Notes: generated by a model from the sequence alone, not told the origin. A stretch of DNA of 64,000 bases from Mesorhizobium onobrychidis (GCF_024707545.1 NZ_CP062229.1:1178001-1242000); one strand, 5' to 3'. Positions 17,529-28,551 are shown, numbered from the stretch's first letter. A program made the numbers and translations.

Positions 17529-17863
17529 AGAGCATCCTGACCCAGGGAAACGAACGGGACGCAAAGATTGATCGTTGCGACGGCGCAACGATCCCGCTCA
17601 TCAACTTATTTTGACGGCGATTCCTTCGAAACGGCGTGCATTTTGACGACGAATCGCCAAAGACATTGCGTTATGCCAATGATAGGGTCCGCGATAGTCC
17701 AGAGGCCGGATATGAAAAAAATGGGCAATCGGGCAGCGTGCGGCGAAAACACGCGTTCTGATCGAAAAATCACGTTGCAATCCGGGCTCGAAACTTTACG
17801 ACTAGGGCAAATACGAAAAGGAATGCGTCTGCATGGGCGACATTCCAGGGGAGCCACGACAGC
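17529..17863 (+). promoter_or_regulatory. Intergenic region upstream of the liv operon
   Basis: This 335-bp stretch has no convincing gene. A perfect 10-bp inverted repeat (17570-17579 with 17584-17593, 4-nt loop) lacks a T-run but may end transcription of the hydroxyproline genes. The A/T-rich 17600-17830 part probably carries the liv promoter. I could not pick a good -35/-10 pair. Confidence 0.4.
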
Positions 17864-18766
17864 ATGCAGTACTTTGTCCAGCAGCTTATCAATGGGCTGA
17901 CGCTGGGATCGATCTATGGGCTGATCGCGATCGGCTACACGATGGTCTACGGCATCATCGGCATGATCAATTTCGCCCATGGCGACATCTTCATGGTCGG
18001 GGCCTTCGCCGCCCTCATCGTTTTCCTCATCCTCGGTGCGTTGTTCTATTCGGTGCCGGTGGTCATCGCACTTCTGGTCATGATGATCGTCGCGATGCTG
18101 TTGACCAGCCTGTACAATTGGACGATCGAGAAGGTGGCCTACCGGCCTTTGCGCGGTTCGTTCCGGCTGGCGCCGCTGATCACCGCGATCGGCATGTCGA
18201 TCGTGCTGTCGAACTTCGTCCAGGTGACGCAAGGGCCGCGCAACAAGCCGGTGCCGCCGATGGTGTCCAAGGTCTACAATATCGCGGGCATCAGCGTGTC
18301 GCTGAAGCAGATCATCATCGTCCTGGTCACCGTGATCCTGCTCGCGGTCTTCTGGTATCTCGTCAACAGGACCGCGCTTGGTAGAGCGCAACGCGCCTGC
18401 GAGCAGGATCGCAAGATGGCTGCACTGCTCGGCATCGACGTCGACCGCACCATCTCGATCACCTTCGTCATGGGCGCCGCCCTTGCCGCCGTCGCCGGCA
18501 CGCTGTTCCTGATGTATTACGGCGTCGTGGTGTTTTCCGACGGCTTCACGCCCGGCGTGAAGGCGTTCACCGCGGCCGTGCTCGGCGGCATCGGCTCGCT
18601 GCCCGGCGCCGTGCTCGGCGGGCTGATGATCGGCTTTATCGAGAGCATGTGGTCGGCCTATTTCTCGATCGACTACAAGGACGTCGCCGCCTTCTCCATC
18701 CTGGCGATCGTGCTGATCTTCCTGCCTTCCGGCATTCTGGGCCGGCCAGAAGTCGAAAAGGTCTGA
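17864..18766 (+). CDS. livH: Branched-chain amino acid ABC transporter permease LivH
   Basis: A 300-residue inner-membrane permease. The first helix begins with [23 protein letters not shown] and leads into [14 protein letters not shown], the signature start of LivH proteins. The cytoplasmic EAA-like loop is [23 protein letters not shown]. About eight transmembrane segments are visible. It starts a five-gene operon and is followed after four bases by livM. Confidence 0.94.
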   Translation: MQYFVQQLINGLTLGSIYGLIAIGYTMVYGIIGMINFAHGDIFMVGAFAALIVFLILGALFYSVPVVIALLVMMIVAMLLTSLYNWTIEKVAYRPLRGSFRLAPLITAIGMSIVLSNFVQVTQGPRNKPVPPMVSKVYNIAGISVSLKQIIIVLVTVILLAVFWYLVNRTALGRAQRACEQDRKMAALLGIDVDRTISITFVMGAALAAVAGTLFLMYYGVVVFSDGFTPGVKAFTAAVLGGIGSLPGAVLGGLMIGFIESMWSAYFSIDYKDVAAFSILAIVLIFLPSGILGRPEVEKV

Positions 18767-18770
18767 GACC

Positions 18771-20366
18771 ATGGCCGTCACCGCATCTCCGGAACGCGAC
18801 GTCGTCGCTACCCCCGTCCAGCGTGCCACGCGCGAGGCGCTTTACGCCGGCGCCATCGTGCTTGGCCTGTTCGTGCTGTTCATCGGCCTGAAGACCGATC
18901 AGAACATCAGCAACGAGCTGATCCTGGTGCAGCGCTGGGGCCTGCTCGCCGTGGTGATGATCGCCACGATGGTCGGCCGCTTCCTTTACGTCGCCTATGG
19001 CCAGCCCTTCCTGGCCAAACAGAAGATCGCCGACGTCGCCACCGGCCTGTTGCCAGCCAGCGTCGCGACGCGGTTCTTCCGGTTGCCGTATTTCATCGCG
19101 GCCATCGCCATAGTGGCCGTGCTGGTTCTTCTGGCCGGCTCCCTTGACGGATTGCTGGGACCCGGTCTGGCCGGTTATGCACGGTTCCTGAGGGCGCTGG
19201 CGATCATCTACGCCCTCGCCTCGGTGCTGTTTTATTTCCGAACCTTCATCCATGCCCATTTCTCGGCGCTGGGCATAACCGCACTGGCGCTCTACCCGGT
19301 CATTGTCGTGCTGGTGCTTGCTATGTACGGAGGATCGGTGGCCGCTGGGTTCCAGGGTTCTCTGAAATGGGTCGACAATTTCGGCATCCAGATCCTGATC
19401 TACGTGATGCTGGCCTGGGGGTTGAACATCGTCGTTGGCCTCGCCGGCCTGCTCGACCTTGGTTATGTCGCCTTCTACGCCGTCGGTGCCTATGCCTATG
19501 CGCTGCTCGGCACGCAATACGGCCTGTCGTTCTGGATCCTGCTGCCTGCCGCCGGCGCCATGGCTGCCTTCTGGGGAGTGCTGCTGGGTTTTCCGGTGCT
19601 ACGCCTGCGTGGCGACTATCTGGCGATCGTGACGCTGGCCTTCGGCGAGATCATTCGTCTCGTGCTGATCAATTGGCGTGAGGTTACCAACGGCTCGGCC
19701 GGTATCTCCGGCATCCCCAAGGTCACCTTTTTCGGCCTGATGTCGTTCAACGTCTCGGATCCGAACTATATCGCCAAGGTTTTCGACATCGCCACGTCGA
19801 GCGCCTACTACAAGATATTCCTCTACTACCTGATCCTCGGGCTCTGCCTGCTCACCGCCTTCGTCACCATAAGGCTTAGGCGCATGCCCGTCGGTCGCGC
19901 CTGGGAAGCGCTCCGCGAGGACGAGATCGCCTGCCGCTCGCTCGGCATCAACACCACCACCACCAAGCTCACCGCCTTTGCCACGGGCGCCATGTTCGGC
20001 GGCTTCGCCGGCTCGTTCTTCGCCGCGCGGCAAGGTTTCGTCAGCCCCGAATCCTTCATCTTCCTGGAATCGGCCATAATCCTCGCCATCGTCGTGCTCG
20101 GCGGCATGGGTTCGCTGGTCGGCATTGCCGTCGCCGCCATGGTGATGATCGGCGGCACCGAGGTGCTGCGCGAGCTCGATTTCCTGAAGCAGGTTTTCGG
20201 TCCCGACTTCACGCCGGAGCTTTATCGCATGCTGTTGTTCGGCATGGCCATGGTCATCGTCATGCTGTGGAAGCCGCGCGGCTTCGTCGGCAGTCGTGAA
20301 CCGACAGCCTTTCTCAAAGAGAGCAGGGCCGTATCCGGCTCCTTCACCAAGGAGGGCCACGGCTGA
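18771..20366 (+). CDS. livM: Branched-chain amino acid ABC transporter permease LivM
   Basis: A 531-residue permease, longer than E. coli LivM (about 425). The first 200 residues carry additional hydrophobic segments, as in other rhizobial LivM proteins with an N-terminal extension. The core includes [49 protein letters not shown] and the loop [20 protein letters not shown]. The stop overlaps the livG start (TGATG), pointing to translational coupling. Confidence 0.94.
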   Translation: MAVTASPERDVVATPVQRATREALYAGAIVLGLFVLFIGLKTDQNISNELILVQRWGLLAVVMIATMVGRFLYVAYGQPFLAKQKIADVATGLLPASVATRFFRLPYFIAAIAIVAVLVLLAGSLDGLLGPGLAGYARFLRALAIIYALASVLFYFRTFIHAHFSALGITALALYPVIVVLVLAMYGGSVAAGFQGSLKWVDNFGIQILIYVMLAWGLNIVVGLAGLLDLGYVAFYAVGAYAYALLGTQYGLSFWILLPAAGAMAAFWGVLLGFPVLRLRGDYLAIVTLAFGEIIRLVLINWREVTNGSAGISGIPKVTFFGLMSFNVSDPNYIAKVFDIATSSAYYKIFLYYLILGLCLLTAFVTIRLRRMPVGRAWEALREDEIACRSLGINTTTTKLTAFATGAMFGGFAGSFFAARQGFVSPESFIFLESAIILAIVVLGGMGSLVGIAVAAMVMIGGTEVLRELDFLKQVFGPDFTPELYRMLLFGMAMVIVMLWKPRGFVGSREPTAFLKESRAVSGSFTKEGHG

Positions 20367-21529
20367 TGAGCGATGCGAGCCCATCCGTGAACGATGCCAT
20401 CCTGCAGGTCGAGCATCTGTCGATGAAGTTTGGCGGTCTGGTCGCCATCGGCGACCTGTCCTTCCAGGCCAGGCGCGGCGAGATCACCGCGCTGATCGGG
20501 CCGAACGGTGCCGGCAAGACCACCGTGTTCAACTGCATCACCGGCTTCTATAAGCCGTCGGAAGGCATGATCACGCTCAGCCGGCGCGACGGCTCGAGCT
20601 TCTTGCTCGAACGCCTGCCGAACCACGAGATTCCGGCGCGCGCCAAGGTGGCGCGCACCTTCCAGAACATTCGTCTGTTCTCGGGCATGACGCTGCTGGA
20701 GAACCTGCTGGTGGCGCAGCACAACAAGCTGATGAAGGCTTCCGGCTACACCGTCCTCGGCCTGTTCGGCTTCAGCGGCTACCGGACGGCGTCGGCCGAG
20801 TCGATCGACCTCGCTAGGCACTGGCTGGAAAAGGCCGACCTCGTCGATCGAGCCGACGATCCGGCCGGCGACCTGCCCTACGGCGCGCAACGGCGCCTGG
20901 AGATCGCGCGGGCGATGTGCACGGGTCCGGAGCTGCTCTGCCTCGACGAACCGGCGGCCGGACTCAATCCGAAGGAATCAATGGCGCTCAACGCGCTTTT
21001 GATGGACATCAAGGATACCACCGGCACGTCGATCCTGCTGATCGAGCACGACATGGCGGTGGTCATGCAGATTTCCGACCATATCGTGGTGCTCGAATAC
21101 GGGCGCAAGATCTCGGACGGCGGTCCGCAGGCGGTACGCACCGACCCGCGCGTCATCGCCGCCTATCTCGGCGTCGAAGACGAGGAGGTCGAGACGGTGC
21201 TGACCGAGGTCGGCGACGAAGACGTTATCGAGCAACTGGATACGGGCCCGGATTCGGCGCACGGCCCGGGCACATCATCTTCGTATCTCGCCGGACCGGT
21301 GACCGACACGGTCGGCCACAGCGAGGGCGAACGGGTCACGGTGTCGAAGGGTGCCTCGAAAGCCGGGCAGGTCGACGCAAGATCGAGCGCTGCGGCAAGC
21401 AAGGCAGCCTCCCCGGCCGCAGCCAAGCAACCCTCTGCCGCGAAATCCTCAGCGGCAAAGCCGGCCACCAAGGCTCCGGTAAAGCCGAAGACACCGGGCG
21501 TCTCCAACCGGCGCGGAGGGCGTAAATAA
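20366..21529 (+). CDS. livG: Branched-chain amino acid ABC transporter ATPase LivG with a long Ala/Lys-rich tail
   Basis: A 387-residue ATPase. Walker A is GPNGAGKTT, the signature loop is [12 protein letters not shown], Walker B is [13 protein letters not shown], and the H-loop is [11 protein letters not shown]. The ATPase ends near residue 275. An acidic stretch ([16 protein letters not shown]) and a low-complexity tail rich in Ala, Lys, Ser and Pro follow, with RRGGRK at the end. Typical LivG is about 255-295 residues, so the tail adds roughly 100. An AAGGAGG site precedes the start. The stop overlaps the livF start (TAATG). Confidence 0.93.
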   Translation: MSDASPSVNDAILQVEHLSMKFGGLVAIGDLSFQARRGEITALIGPNGAGKTTVFNCITGFYKPSEGMITLSRRDGSSFLLERLPNHEIPARAKVARTFQNIRLFSGMTLLENLLVAQHNKLMKASGYTVLGLFGFSGYRTASAESIDLARHWLEKADLVDRADDPAGDLPYGAQRRLEIARAMCTGPELLCLDEPAAGLNPKESMALNALLMDIKDTTGTSILLIEHDMAVVMQISDHIVVLEYGRKISDGGPQAVRTDPRVIAAYLGVEDEEVETVLTEVGDEDVIEQLDTGPDSAHGPGTSSSYLAGPVTDTVGHSEGERVTVSKGASKAGQVDARSSAAASKAASPAAAKQPSAAKSSAAKPATKAPVKPKTPGVSNRRGGRK

Positions 21530-22257
21530 TGGCCGGCACGACGCTGCTCGATATCAAGGGCGTCCAGACCTACTACGGCAACATCAGGGCGCTGAACGGC
21601 GTCGATGTCACCGTCAAGCAGGGCGAGATCGTGGCGCTGATCGGCGCCAACGGCGCCGGCAAGTCGACGCTGATGATGACCATTTTTGGTGCTCCACGGG
21701 CGCGGGCGGGCACCATCACCTTCGCCGGCACCGACATCACCCAATTGCCGACTCATGAGATCGCGCGCATGCGCATCGCCCAGTCGCCGGAGGGACGGCG
21801 CATCTTCCCGCGCATGACGGTGATGGAAAACCTGCAGATGGGCGCCAGCCTCGACAACCTCCAGCATTACGACGAGGACGTCGAGAAGGTGTTCACGCTG
21901 TTTCCGCGCCTGAAGGAACGCATTGCCCAACGCGGCGGCACGCTGTCGGGCGGCGAGCAGCAGATGCTGTCGATCGGACGTGCGCTGATGGCGCGGCCGA
22001 AGCTGCTTCTGCTCGACGAGCCGTCGCTGGGCCTGGCGCCGCTGATCGTCAAGCAGATCTTCGACGCCATCCGCGAGTTGAACCGCACGCAGGGGCTGAC
22101 CGTGTTCCTGGTCGAGCAGAACGCCTTCGGCGCGCTGAAGCTCGCCACGCGCGGCTATGTCATGGTCAACGGCAATGTGACGATGAGCGGCACCGGCAAG
22201 GAACTGCTCGCCGATCCGGACGTGCGCGCCGCCTATCTCGAAGGCGGCCATCACTGA
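21529..22257 (+). CDS. livF: Branched-chain amino acid ABC transporter ATPase LivF
   Basis: A 242-residue ATPase partner of LivG. Walker A is GANGAGKST, the signature is LSGGEQQMLSIGRAL, Walker B is LLLLDEPSLGLAP, and the Q-loop lies near IAQSPEGRRIFPRMTV, the LivF hallmark. The length is normal. The start overlaps the livG stop. Confidence 0.95.
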   Translation: MAGTTLLDIKGVQTYYGNIRALNGVDVTVKQGEIVALIGANGAGKSTLMMTIFGAPRARAGTITFAGTDITQLPTHEIARMRIAQSPEGRRIFPRMTVMENLQMGASLDNLQHYDEDVEKVFTLFPRLKERIAQRGGTLSGGEQQMLSIGRALMARPKLLLLDEPSLGLAPLIVKQIFDAIRELNRTQGLTVFLVEQNAFGALKLATRGYVMVNGNVTMSGTGKELLADPDVRAAYLEGGHH

Positions 22258-22274
22258 GTTCAGGAGTCTTCATC

Positions 22275-22622
22275 ATGCAGGGCATTCTCTATGAGGAACC
22301 CTCGGTCTGGCATTTCTTCTTCGTCACCTGCCTGCTTGGCGGCTGGGCGGCATGGATGACGGGCAAGGCTTGCGCCCAAACATGGCGCAGCTTCGTCCAA
22401 TTGTTCGCTTACATGCTCGGCCTCGGCATCGCCGTAAGGTTCATCCATCACGCACTGTTCGGCGGCACGATGTTCTCGCTGCAGTACTACATCGTCGACA
22501 CCATTGTCCTGATGATAGTGGGCTTCATCGGCTATCAATACACGCGCACCAACCAGATGGTGACACAGTATAACTGGCTCTACGAAAGAGCATCGCTTTT
22601 GAGCTGGAAACCAAAAGGTTGA
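22275..22622 (+). CDS. Small membrane protein of the liv operon (DUF6867-like)
   Basis: A 115-residue protein with three hydrophobic segments (about 14-29, 43-62, 73-90) and a short basic C-terminus. A protein of this kind commonly sits between livF and the binding-protein gene in rhizobia; the DUF6867 name is from memory. It starts 17 bases after livF, so it is part of the operon. A role in transporter assembly or regulation is possible but nothing in the sequence shows it. Confidence 0.75.
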   Translation: MQGILYEEPSVWHFFFVTCLLGGWAAWMTGKACAQTWRSFVQLFAYMLGLGIAVRFIHHALFGGTMFSLQYYIVDTIVLMIVGFIGYQYTRTNQMVTQYNWLYERASLLSWKPKG

Positions 22623-22761
22623 CGTTCACCATTAACGCCGTTCCGGGGATGAATCGGCGTGACAAGTGCCTGAAAATCGGCAAAGTACGTTTTCTGCGAG
22701 TAAAAGTGGGCATCGCATGAAAGCATCATCCACGCCCACTCTGTAAATGGGAGCGTTTTAC

Positions 22762-23892
22762 ATGAGAAAATCACTTTTGTCCGCCGTCGCCCTGACCGCG
22801 CTCGTCGCGTTCAGCGGAAGCGCGTGGGCTGACATCCTGGTCGGAGTTGCCGGTCCGATCACCGGTCCGAACGCCGCCTTCGGCGCGCAACTGCAAAAGG
22901 GCGCCGAACAGGCTGTCGCCGACATCAATGCGGCCGGCGGCATCAACGGCGAGCAGGTCAAGCTCACGGTCGGCGACGACGTCTCCGATCCGAAGCAGGG
23001 CATCTCGGTCGCCAACAAGTTCGTCGCCGACGGCGTCAAGTACGTGGTCGGCCACTTCAACTCGGGCGTTTCGATCCCGGCATCGGAAGTCTACGCCGAG
23101 AACGGTATCCTCGAGATCACCCCGGCTGCGACCAATCCGAAGTTCACCGAACGCGGCATGTGGAACACCTTCCGCACCTGCGGACGCGACGATCAGCAGG
23201 GCAAGGTTGCTGGCGACTATGTCGCCGCGAACTTCAAGGATGCCAAGATCGCTGTCATCCATGACAAGACGCCTTATGGCCAAGGCCTCGCCGACGAAAC
23301 CAAGAAGGCGCTTGCAGCCAGTGGCGTGACCGAGGCCATGTATGAAGGCATCAATGTCGGCGACAAGGATTTCTCGGCCCTCATCGCCAAGATGAAGGAC
23401 GCAGGCGTCTCCGTCGTCTACTATGGCGGCCTGCACACCGAAGCCGGCCTGATCATACGCCAGCTCGCCGACCAGGGCCTCAAGGCAACCTTCATGTCCG
23501 GCGACGGCATCGTGTCAAACGAATTGGCCTCCATCGCCGGCGACGCCGTCGACGGCACGCTGATGACGTTCGCTCCGGATCCGCGCAAGAATCCGAACGC
23601 CAAGGAACTCGTCGAGAAGTTCCGCGCAGCCGGCTTCGAGCCTGAGGCCTATACCCTCTACTCCTACGCGGCGATGGAAATCGTCGCGGCCGCCATCGCC
23701 AAGACCGGTTCAGCCGATGACGCTCAGAAGGTAGCCGAGACCATCAAGTCGGCCGGCCCCTGGAAGACCACGATCGGCGAGATCGGCTATGATGCGAAAG
23801 GCGACATCACCCGTCCGGATTACGTCATGTACACCTGGAAAAAGGGTGACGACGGCAAGTACACCTATGTCGAGAACGCACCCGGCAAATAA
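22762..23892 (+). CDS. livJ: Branched-chain amino acid ABC transporter substrate-binding protein
   Basis: A 376-residue periplasmic binding protein. The signal peptide is [23 protein letters not shown], cut before [18 protein letters not shown]. The two-lobed LivJ/LivK fold is shown by [32 protein letters not shown] and [13 protein letters not shown]. The 139-bp gap before it, and a terminator behind, suggest its own promoter and the higher expression usual for binding proteins. The ligand could be Leu/Ile/Val or another hydrophobic amino acid. Confidence 0.93.
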   Translation: MRKSLLSAVALTALVAFSGSAWADILVGVAGPITGPNAAFGAQLQKGAEQAVADINAAGGINGEQVKLTVGDDVSDPKQGISVANKFVADGVKYVVGHFNSGVSIPASEVYAENGILEITPAATNPKFTERGMWNTFRTCGRDDQQGKVAGDYVAANFKDAKIAVIHDKTPYGQGLADETKKALAASGVTEAMYEGINVGDKDFSALIAKMKDAGVSVVYYGGLHTEAGLIIRQLADQGLKATFMSGDGIVSNELASIAGDAVDGTLMTFAPDPRKNPNAKELVEKFRAAGFEPEAYTLYSYAAMEIVAAAIAKTGSADDAQKVAETIKSAGPWKTTIGEIGYDAKGDITRPDYVMYTWKKGDDGKYTYVENAPGK

Positions 23893-23912
23893 CCGGACGT
23901 TGCTACATGAAG

Positions 23913-23940
23913 TGCCCGGCGCCTCGCGCCGGGCATTTTT
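23913..23940 (+). terminator. Rho-independent terminator after livJ
   Basis: A perfect 10-bp stem (TGCCCGGCGC 23913-23922, GCGCCGGGCA 23926-23935) with a 3-nt loop and a TTTTT tail. It ends the liv operon. Confidence 0.9.
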
Positions 23941-24133
23941 CATGGGAGTTTCATGGGAGTTTCCCGAAAGCTTGATCGGGATTTCGGGGCGTTGTCGGGA
24001 CCGACACGCAATGTGTTAACGCGATAGATCAAACTAAATCGGTTTAATCGCTTCCTTCGATTTTGTTTGCACTGCAGCATTTTCGCGTTAATCATGTCGT
24101 CAGTTCCCTTCCGTTCGCGTCCGGAGCCTGTCC

Positions 24134-27100
24134 TTGGCAATCTCGAAGATCCTTGTCGCCAATCGCTCCGAAATCGCCATCCGCGTCTTCCGCGCGGCCA
24201 ACGAACTCGGCCTCAAAACCGTTGCGATCTGGGCCGAGGAGGACAAATACTCCCTGCATCGCTTCAAGGCCGACGAAAGCTACCAGGTCGGGCGCGGGCC
24301 GCATCTGACCAGGGATATGGGGCCGATCGAAAGCTATCTGTCGATCGAGGAAGTGATCCGCGTCGCCAGGCTTTCGGGCGCCGATGCCATCCATCCGGGC
24401 TATGGGCTGTTGTCGGAAAGCCCTGAATTCGCCGAAGCCTGCGCCAAGGCCGGCATCATTTTCATCGGACCCAAGCCGGATACGATGCGCAGGCTCGGCA
24501 ACAAGGTCGCCGCACGCAACCTGGCGATCGAGGTCGGCGTGCCGGTAATTCCCGCCACCGATCCCTTGCCGGACGACATGGAGGCGGTGAAGGCACTCGC
24601 CAAGACGGTCGGCTATCCGGTGATGCTGAAGGCATCGTGGGGCGGCGGCGGCCGCGGGATGCGCTCCATTCGCTCGGAAGTCGATCTCGCCCGCGAGGTG
24701 ACGGAGGGCAAGCGCGAAGCGAAAGCCGCCTTCGGCAAGGACGAGGTCTATCTCGAAAAGCTGATCGAGCGCGCCCGCCATGTCGAGGTGCAGGTGCTGG
24801 GCGACATACATGGCAATGCCGTGCACTTGTTCGAGCGCGATTGCTCCATCCAGCGCCGCAACCAGAAGGTGGTCGAGCGCGCGCCGGCGCCGTATCTCGA
24901 AATGTCACGGCGCGAAGAGCTCTGCGGTCATGCGCTGAAGATCGCCCGCGAGACGAGCTATATCGGCGCCGGCACGGTCGAATTCCTGCAGGATGCCGAC
25001 ACCGGCAAATTCTACTTCATCGAGGTCAACCCGCGCATCCAGGTCGAGCACACCGTCACCGAGCAGGTGACCGGCATCGACATCGTCAAGGCGCAGATCC
25101 ACATCCTCGATGGTTTCGCTATCGGCACGCCGGAATCGGGCGTGCCGGCGCAGAAGGATATCAGGCTCAACGGCCACGCACTGCAGTGCCGCATCACCAC
25201 GGAAGATCCCGAGCACAATTTCATTCCCGACTATGGCCGAATCACCGCCTATCGCGGCGCCACCGGTTTTGGCATCCGCCTCGATGGTGGCACCGCCTAT
25301 TCCGGCGCGGTGATCACCCGCTTTTACGACCCGCTGCTGGAAAAGGTGACGGCATGGGCGCCGACGCCGGCCGAGACCATCGCCCGCATGAACCGCGCAC
25401 TGCGCGAGTTCCGCATCCGCGGCGTGGCGACCAACCTCACCTTCCTCGAGGCGATCATCAATCACCCGAGTTTCGCCGATAATTCCTACACGACCAAGTT
25501 CATCGACACGACGCCGGAACTGTTCGCGAGCGTGAAGCGGCAGGACCGCGCGACCAAGCTGCTCAATTACCTGGCCGATGTCAGCGTCAACGGCCATCCC
25601 GAGACGCGCGGCCGGCCGCAGCCGAAAGCCGATGCGGCGGCACCCATGGTGCCCTATCTCAACGGCAATGTGCCCGATGGCAGCAAGCAGAAGCTCGATG
25701 CGCTTGGGCCGGAGAAATTCGCCGCTTGGATGCGCGCACAGAAAGAGGTGCTGGTCACCGACACGACGATGCGCGACGGACACCAATCCCTGCTCGCGAC
25801 GCGGGTGCGCACATATGACATCGCCGGCATTGCCGGCACCTATGCGCGCGCGCTGCCGCAGCTTTTGTCGCTCGAATGCTGGGGCGGGGCGACATTCGAC
25901 GTCGCCATGCGCTTCCTCACAGAAGACCCGTGGGAACGGCTGTCGCTGGTGCGCGAGGCAGCGCCCAATTTGTTGCTGCAGATGCTTTTGCGCGGCGCCA
26001 ACGGCGTCGGCTACACCAACTATCCCGACAATGTCGTCCAGCATTTCGTCAAACAGGCAGCCGCCGGCGGCATCGACCTGTTCCGTGTCTTCGACTGTTT
26101 GAACTGGGTCGATAACATGCGGGTCGCCATGGACGCGGTCGGCGCCGAAGGCAAACTGATCGAAGCAGCGATCTGCTACACCGGCGATATACTCGACCCG
26201 GCCCGAGCCAAATACGACCTCAAATACTATGTCACGCTGGCCAGGGAGTTGCAGGCGGCCGGTGCCCATATCGTCGCGGTCAAGGACATGGCCGGCCTCC
26301 TAAAGCCCGCGGCGGCACGAGTGCTGTTCAGGGCGCTGCGCGAAGCGACCGACCTTCCGATCCATTTCCACACGCACGACACGTCAGGCCTCTCGGCGGC
26401 GACGGTGCTGGCTGCGGTGGACAGCGGCGTCGACGCCATCGACGCGGCGATGGATTCCTTGTCGGGCAACACCTCGCAGCCTTGCCTGGGCTCGATCGTC
26501 GAGGCGCTGAAGGGCACCGAGCGGGATCCGGGCCTCGACCCGCAATGGATCAGGAACATCTCGTTCTATTGGGAGGCGGTGCGCAACCAGTATGCCGCCT
26601 TCGAGAGCGACCTGAAGGGGCCAGCCTCGGAAGTCTACCTGCACGAAATGCCGGGTGGGCAGTTCACCAATCTCAAGGAACAGGCGCGCTCGCTCGGTCT
26701 GGAGACGCGCTGGCACGAAGTGGCGCAAACCTATCACGACGTCAATCTGATGTTCGGTGACATCGTCAAGGTGACGCCGTCGTCCAAGGTCGTCGGCGAC
26801 ATGGCGCTGATGATGGTGAGCCAGGACCTGACGGTCGCCGATGTCGAAAATCCGGCTAGGGATATCGCCTTCCCCGACTCGGTCGTGTCGATGCTGCGCG
26901 GCGACCTCGGCCAGTCGCCCGGCGGCTGGCCGGAGGCACTGCAGAAGAAGGTGCTGAAAGGCGACAAACCGATCACCGCGCGGCCCGGTTCGCTGCTGAA
27001 AGCAGCCAATCTCAAGGCCAGCCGCAAGGAGATCGAGGACAAGCTCGAGCGCAAACTCAACGAGTTCGAATTCGCCTCGTGGCTGATGTACCCAAAGGTT

Positions 27101-27592
27101 CTCTCCGACTTTGCGGCAGCGCAGGAAACCTATGGGCCGGTCAGTGTGCTGCCGACGCCGACCTATTTCTACGGCATGAAGCCGGAAGACGAGATCTTTG
27201 TCGACATCGAGAAGGGCAAGACGCTGGTGGTGCGCTGCCTGGCCATCGGCGATGTCGACGAGAAGGGCATGGTCACCGTGTTCTTCGAGCTCAACGGCCA
27301 GCCGCGCCGGGTCAAAGTGCCGGACCGCGCGCATGGCGCTTCCGCCGCCAAGGCGCGGCGCAAGGCTGAGCCGGGCAACGAGGCGCATGTCGGCGCGCCG
27401 ATGCCCGGCGTCGTCTCGGCGCTTGCCGTTGCCGCCGGCCAGGCGGTCAAGGCCGGCGACGTGCTGCTGTCGATCGAGGCGATGAAGATGGAGACGGCAT
27501 TGCATGCCGAGCGCGACGGCACAATCGCCGAAGTGCTGGTCAAGGCCGGCGATCAGATCGACGCCAAGGATCTGCTGATCGCATTCGGATGA
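24134..27592 (+). CDS. pyc: Pyruvate carboxylase
   Basis: A 1152-residue biotin enzyme that carboxylates pyruvate to oxaloacetate to refill the TCA cycle. In order: biotin carboxylase (1 to about 450, starting KILVANRSEIAIRVFRA, ATP loop KASWGGGGRGMR), carboxyltransferase (about 535-800, TDTTMRDGHQSLLATRVR, metal-site HFHTHDTSG), the PYC/OadA central domain, and the biotinyl domain with Lys1118 in IEAMKMETAL. It begins at a TTG codon (24134), the only start that keeps MAISKILVANRSE. The full length shows a single-chain enzyme. Confidence 0.97.
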   Translation: MAISKILVANRSEIAIRVFRAANELGLKTVAIWAEEDKYSLHRFKADESYQVGRGPHLTRDMGPIESYLSIEEVIRVARLSGADAIHPGYGLLSESPEFAEACAKAGIIFIGPKPDTMRRLGNKVAARNLAIEVGVPVIPATDPLPDDMEAVKALAKTVGYPVMLKASWGGGGRGMRSIRSEVDLAREVTEGKREAKAAFGKDEVYLEKLIERARHVEVQVLGDIHGNAVHLFERDCSIQRRNQKVVERAPAPYLEMSRREELCGHALKIARETSYIGAGTVEFLQDADTGKFYFIEVNPRIQVEHTVTEQVTGIDIVKAQIHILDGFAIGTPESGVPAQKDIRLNGHALQCRITTEDPEHNFIPDYGRITAYRGATGFGIRLDGGTAYSGAVITRFYDPLLEKVTAWAPTPAETIARMNRALREFRIRGVATNLTFLEAIINHPSFADNSYTTKFIDTTPELFASVKRQDRATKLLNYLADVSVNGHPETRGRPQPKADAAAPMVPYLNGNVPDGSKQKLDALGPEKFAAWMRAQKEVLVTDTTMRDGHQSLLATRVRTYDIAGIAGTYARALPQLLSLECWGGATFDVAMRFLTEDPWERLSLVREAAPNLLLQMLLRGANGVGYTNYPDNVVQHFVKQAAAGGIDLFRVFDCLNWVDNMRVAMDAVGAEGKLIEAAICYTGDILDPARAKYDLKYYVTLARELQAAGAHIVAVKDMAGLLKPAAARVLFRALREATDLPIHFHTHDTSGLSAATVLAAVDSGVDAIDAAMDSLSGNTSQPCLGSIVEALKGTERDPGLDPQWIRNISFYWEAVRNQYAAFESDLKGPASEVYLHEMPGGQFTNLKEQARSLGLETRWHEVAQTYHDVNLMFGDIVKVTPSSKVVGDMALMMVSQDLTVADVENPARDIAFPDSVVSMLRGDLGQSPGGWPEALQKKVLKGDKPITARPGSLLKAANLKASRKEIEDKLERKLNEFEFASWLMYPKVLSDFAAAQETYGPVSVLPTPTYFYGMKPEDEIFVDIEKGKTLVVRCLAIGDVDEKGMVTVFFELNGQPRRVKVPDRAHGASAAKARRKAEPGNEAHVGAPMPGVVSALAVAAGQAVKAGDVLLSIEAMKMETALHAERDGTIAEVLVKAGDQIDAKDLLIAFG

Positions 27593-27752
27593 GACAGAAA
27601 TGTTGCCCAGGCTGAGTTGTCTGCGTCTGGCGGCAGCCCTTCATGCCGCATCGATAACAGCTTGACCCGCCGCCCCCGGTCGGGCATCGAACCGCTGCAA
27701 ATTCGCCGCGACAGTTCCTGAGTCGCGGCATGGAAAACGACGCGGAGAAAAA

Positions 27753-28013
27753 ATGGCCGACGACATCACCGAAACCAGCCAGACTGTTGCCGCCGGCCAG
27801 CTGCGAGCCTTCATCGAGCGCATCGAGCGGCTCGAGGAAGAGAAGAAGACGATCGCCGACGACATCAAGGAAGTGTTCGCCGAGGCCAAAGGCACCGGCT
27901 TCGACACCAAGGCGATGCGGTCGATCATCCGGCTGCGCAAGAAGGATCAGGCCGAGCGGCAAGAGGAGGAAACCATCCTCGACCTCTACAAAGCCGCTCT
28001 CGGCATGGTGTAA
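27753..28013 (+). CDS. gapR: DUF2312 protein, GapR-like nucleoid-associated protein
   Basis: An 86-residue, highly charged, alpha-helical protein. It matches DUF2312/UPF0335, the family of Caulobacter GapR, which encircles overtwisted A/T-rich DNA and supports replication. Features seen are [43 protein letters not shown] and the closing [10 protein letters not shown]. Length is normal for the family. A GAGAAAAA site lies just before the ATG. Confidence 0.88.
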   Translation: MADDITETSQTVAAGQLRAFIERIERLEEEKKTIADDIKEVFAEAKGTGFDTKAMRSIIRLRKKDQAERQEEETILDLYKAALGMV

Positions 28014-28028
28014 GGCTGATAACAGCCC

Positions 28029-28048
28029 TGGGCGCCGGTTGCGGCGCC
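28029..28048 (+). terminator. Possible weak terminator after gapR
   Basis: A 7-bp GC stem (GGGCGCC, GGCGCCC) with a 6-nt loop directly after gapR and 17 bases before the next ATG. There is no T-run, so termination is uncertain. Confidence 0.35.
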
Positions 28049-28064
28049 CTCAACGGGTCGAACC

Positions 28065-28520
28065 ATGAGCGAATTCGACTTTGGCGTCCGCCGCGCCTCT
28101 GAATTCCGCCAACGCGGCTTCTGGACGCTGTTCGCGGAACGGCATCCGGAAGAAAGGGCTCTGATGGCGCGGCGCGGACCCTGGTTCTGGCAGCGCGGGC
28201 TGCCCGACTTCGCATTGGTCCTTTCCATGTATGTCGCGCCGGCGCAGAACCATGTCGGCGTCTTCTTCGGCCGCAACGAGAAGTTCGGTGCCACGGAAAC
28301 CTGGTCGCGGTTGAGGCCGTTCCAGCCGGCGATCGAAGACAGGTTGAGGCTCAGGCCGGAACAGAGTTGCGAGGGCCTCGGCATCAATTCGCTGTGGCGG
28401 GTGAACTGCTTTGCCGAGGACAATTGGCCGGCCATGGCCGACTGGCTGGTGACGGAAGCATCGCGTTTCGAGCGTGCCGTTGCCGAGGTTCTGGGCGAGG
28501 GTGGCGAAGCCGGTTCGTGA
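28065..28520 (+). CDS. Conserved-looking hypothetical protein
   Basis: A 151-residue soluble protein that I do not recognise. It is rich in Arg, Trp and Phe (RGPWFWQRGLPDFALVL, VGVFFGRNEKFGA, LWRVNCFAEDNWPAMADWL) with an acidic C-terminus. It has no signal peptide or membrane helix. Codon use matches the chromosomal genes. It starts 51 bases after gapR. Its stop lies 28 bases before the left boundary of the inserted island; without that island it would converge tail to tail with arsC. Confidence 0.7.
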   Translation: MSEFDFGVRRASEFRQRGFWTLFAERHPEERALMARRGPWFWQRGLPDFALVLSMYVAPAQNHVGVFFGRNEKFGATETWSRLRPFQPAIEDRLRLRPEQSCEGLGINSLWRVNCFAEDNWPAMADWLVTEASRFERAVAEVLGEGGEAGS

Positions 28521-28551
28521 ATTCGCCTGCCTGTCGGCCGCTTGAGCCTAG

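Noticed and set aside
17529..17863. A 110-codon plus-strand frame before livH
   Set aside because: It has no family features and crosses a region of promoter-like composition, and the overlapping minus-strand frame is antisense to livH.
24905..26269. A 454-codon minus-strand frame inside pyc
   Set aside because: Pyruvate carboxylase on the plus strand is complete and unambiguous. The reverse frame is a codon-bias shadow.
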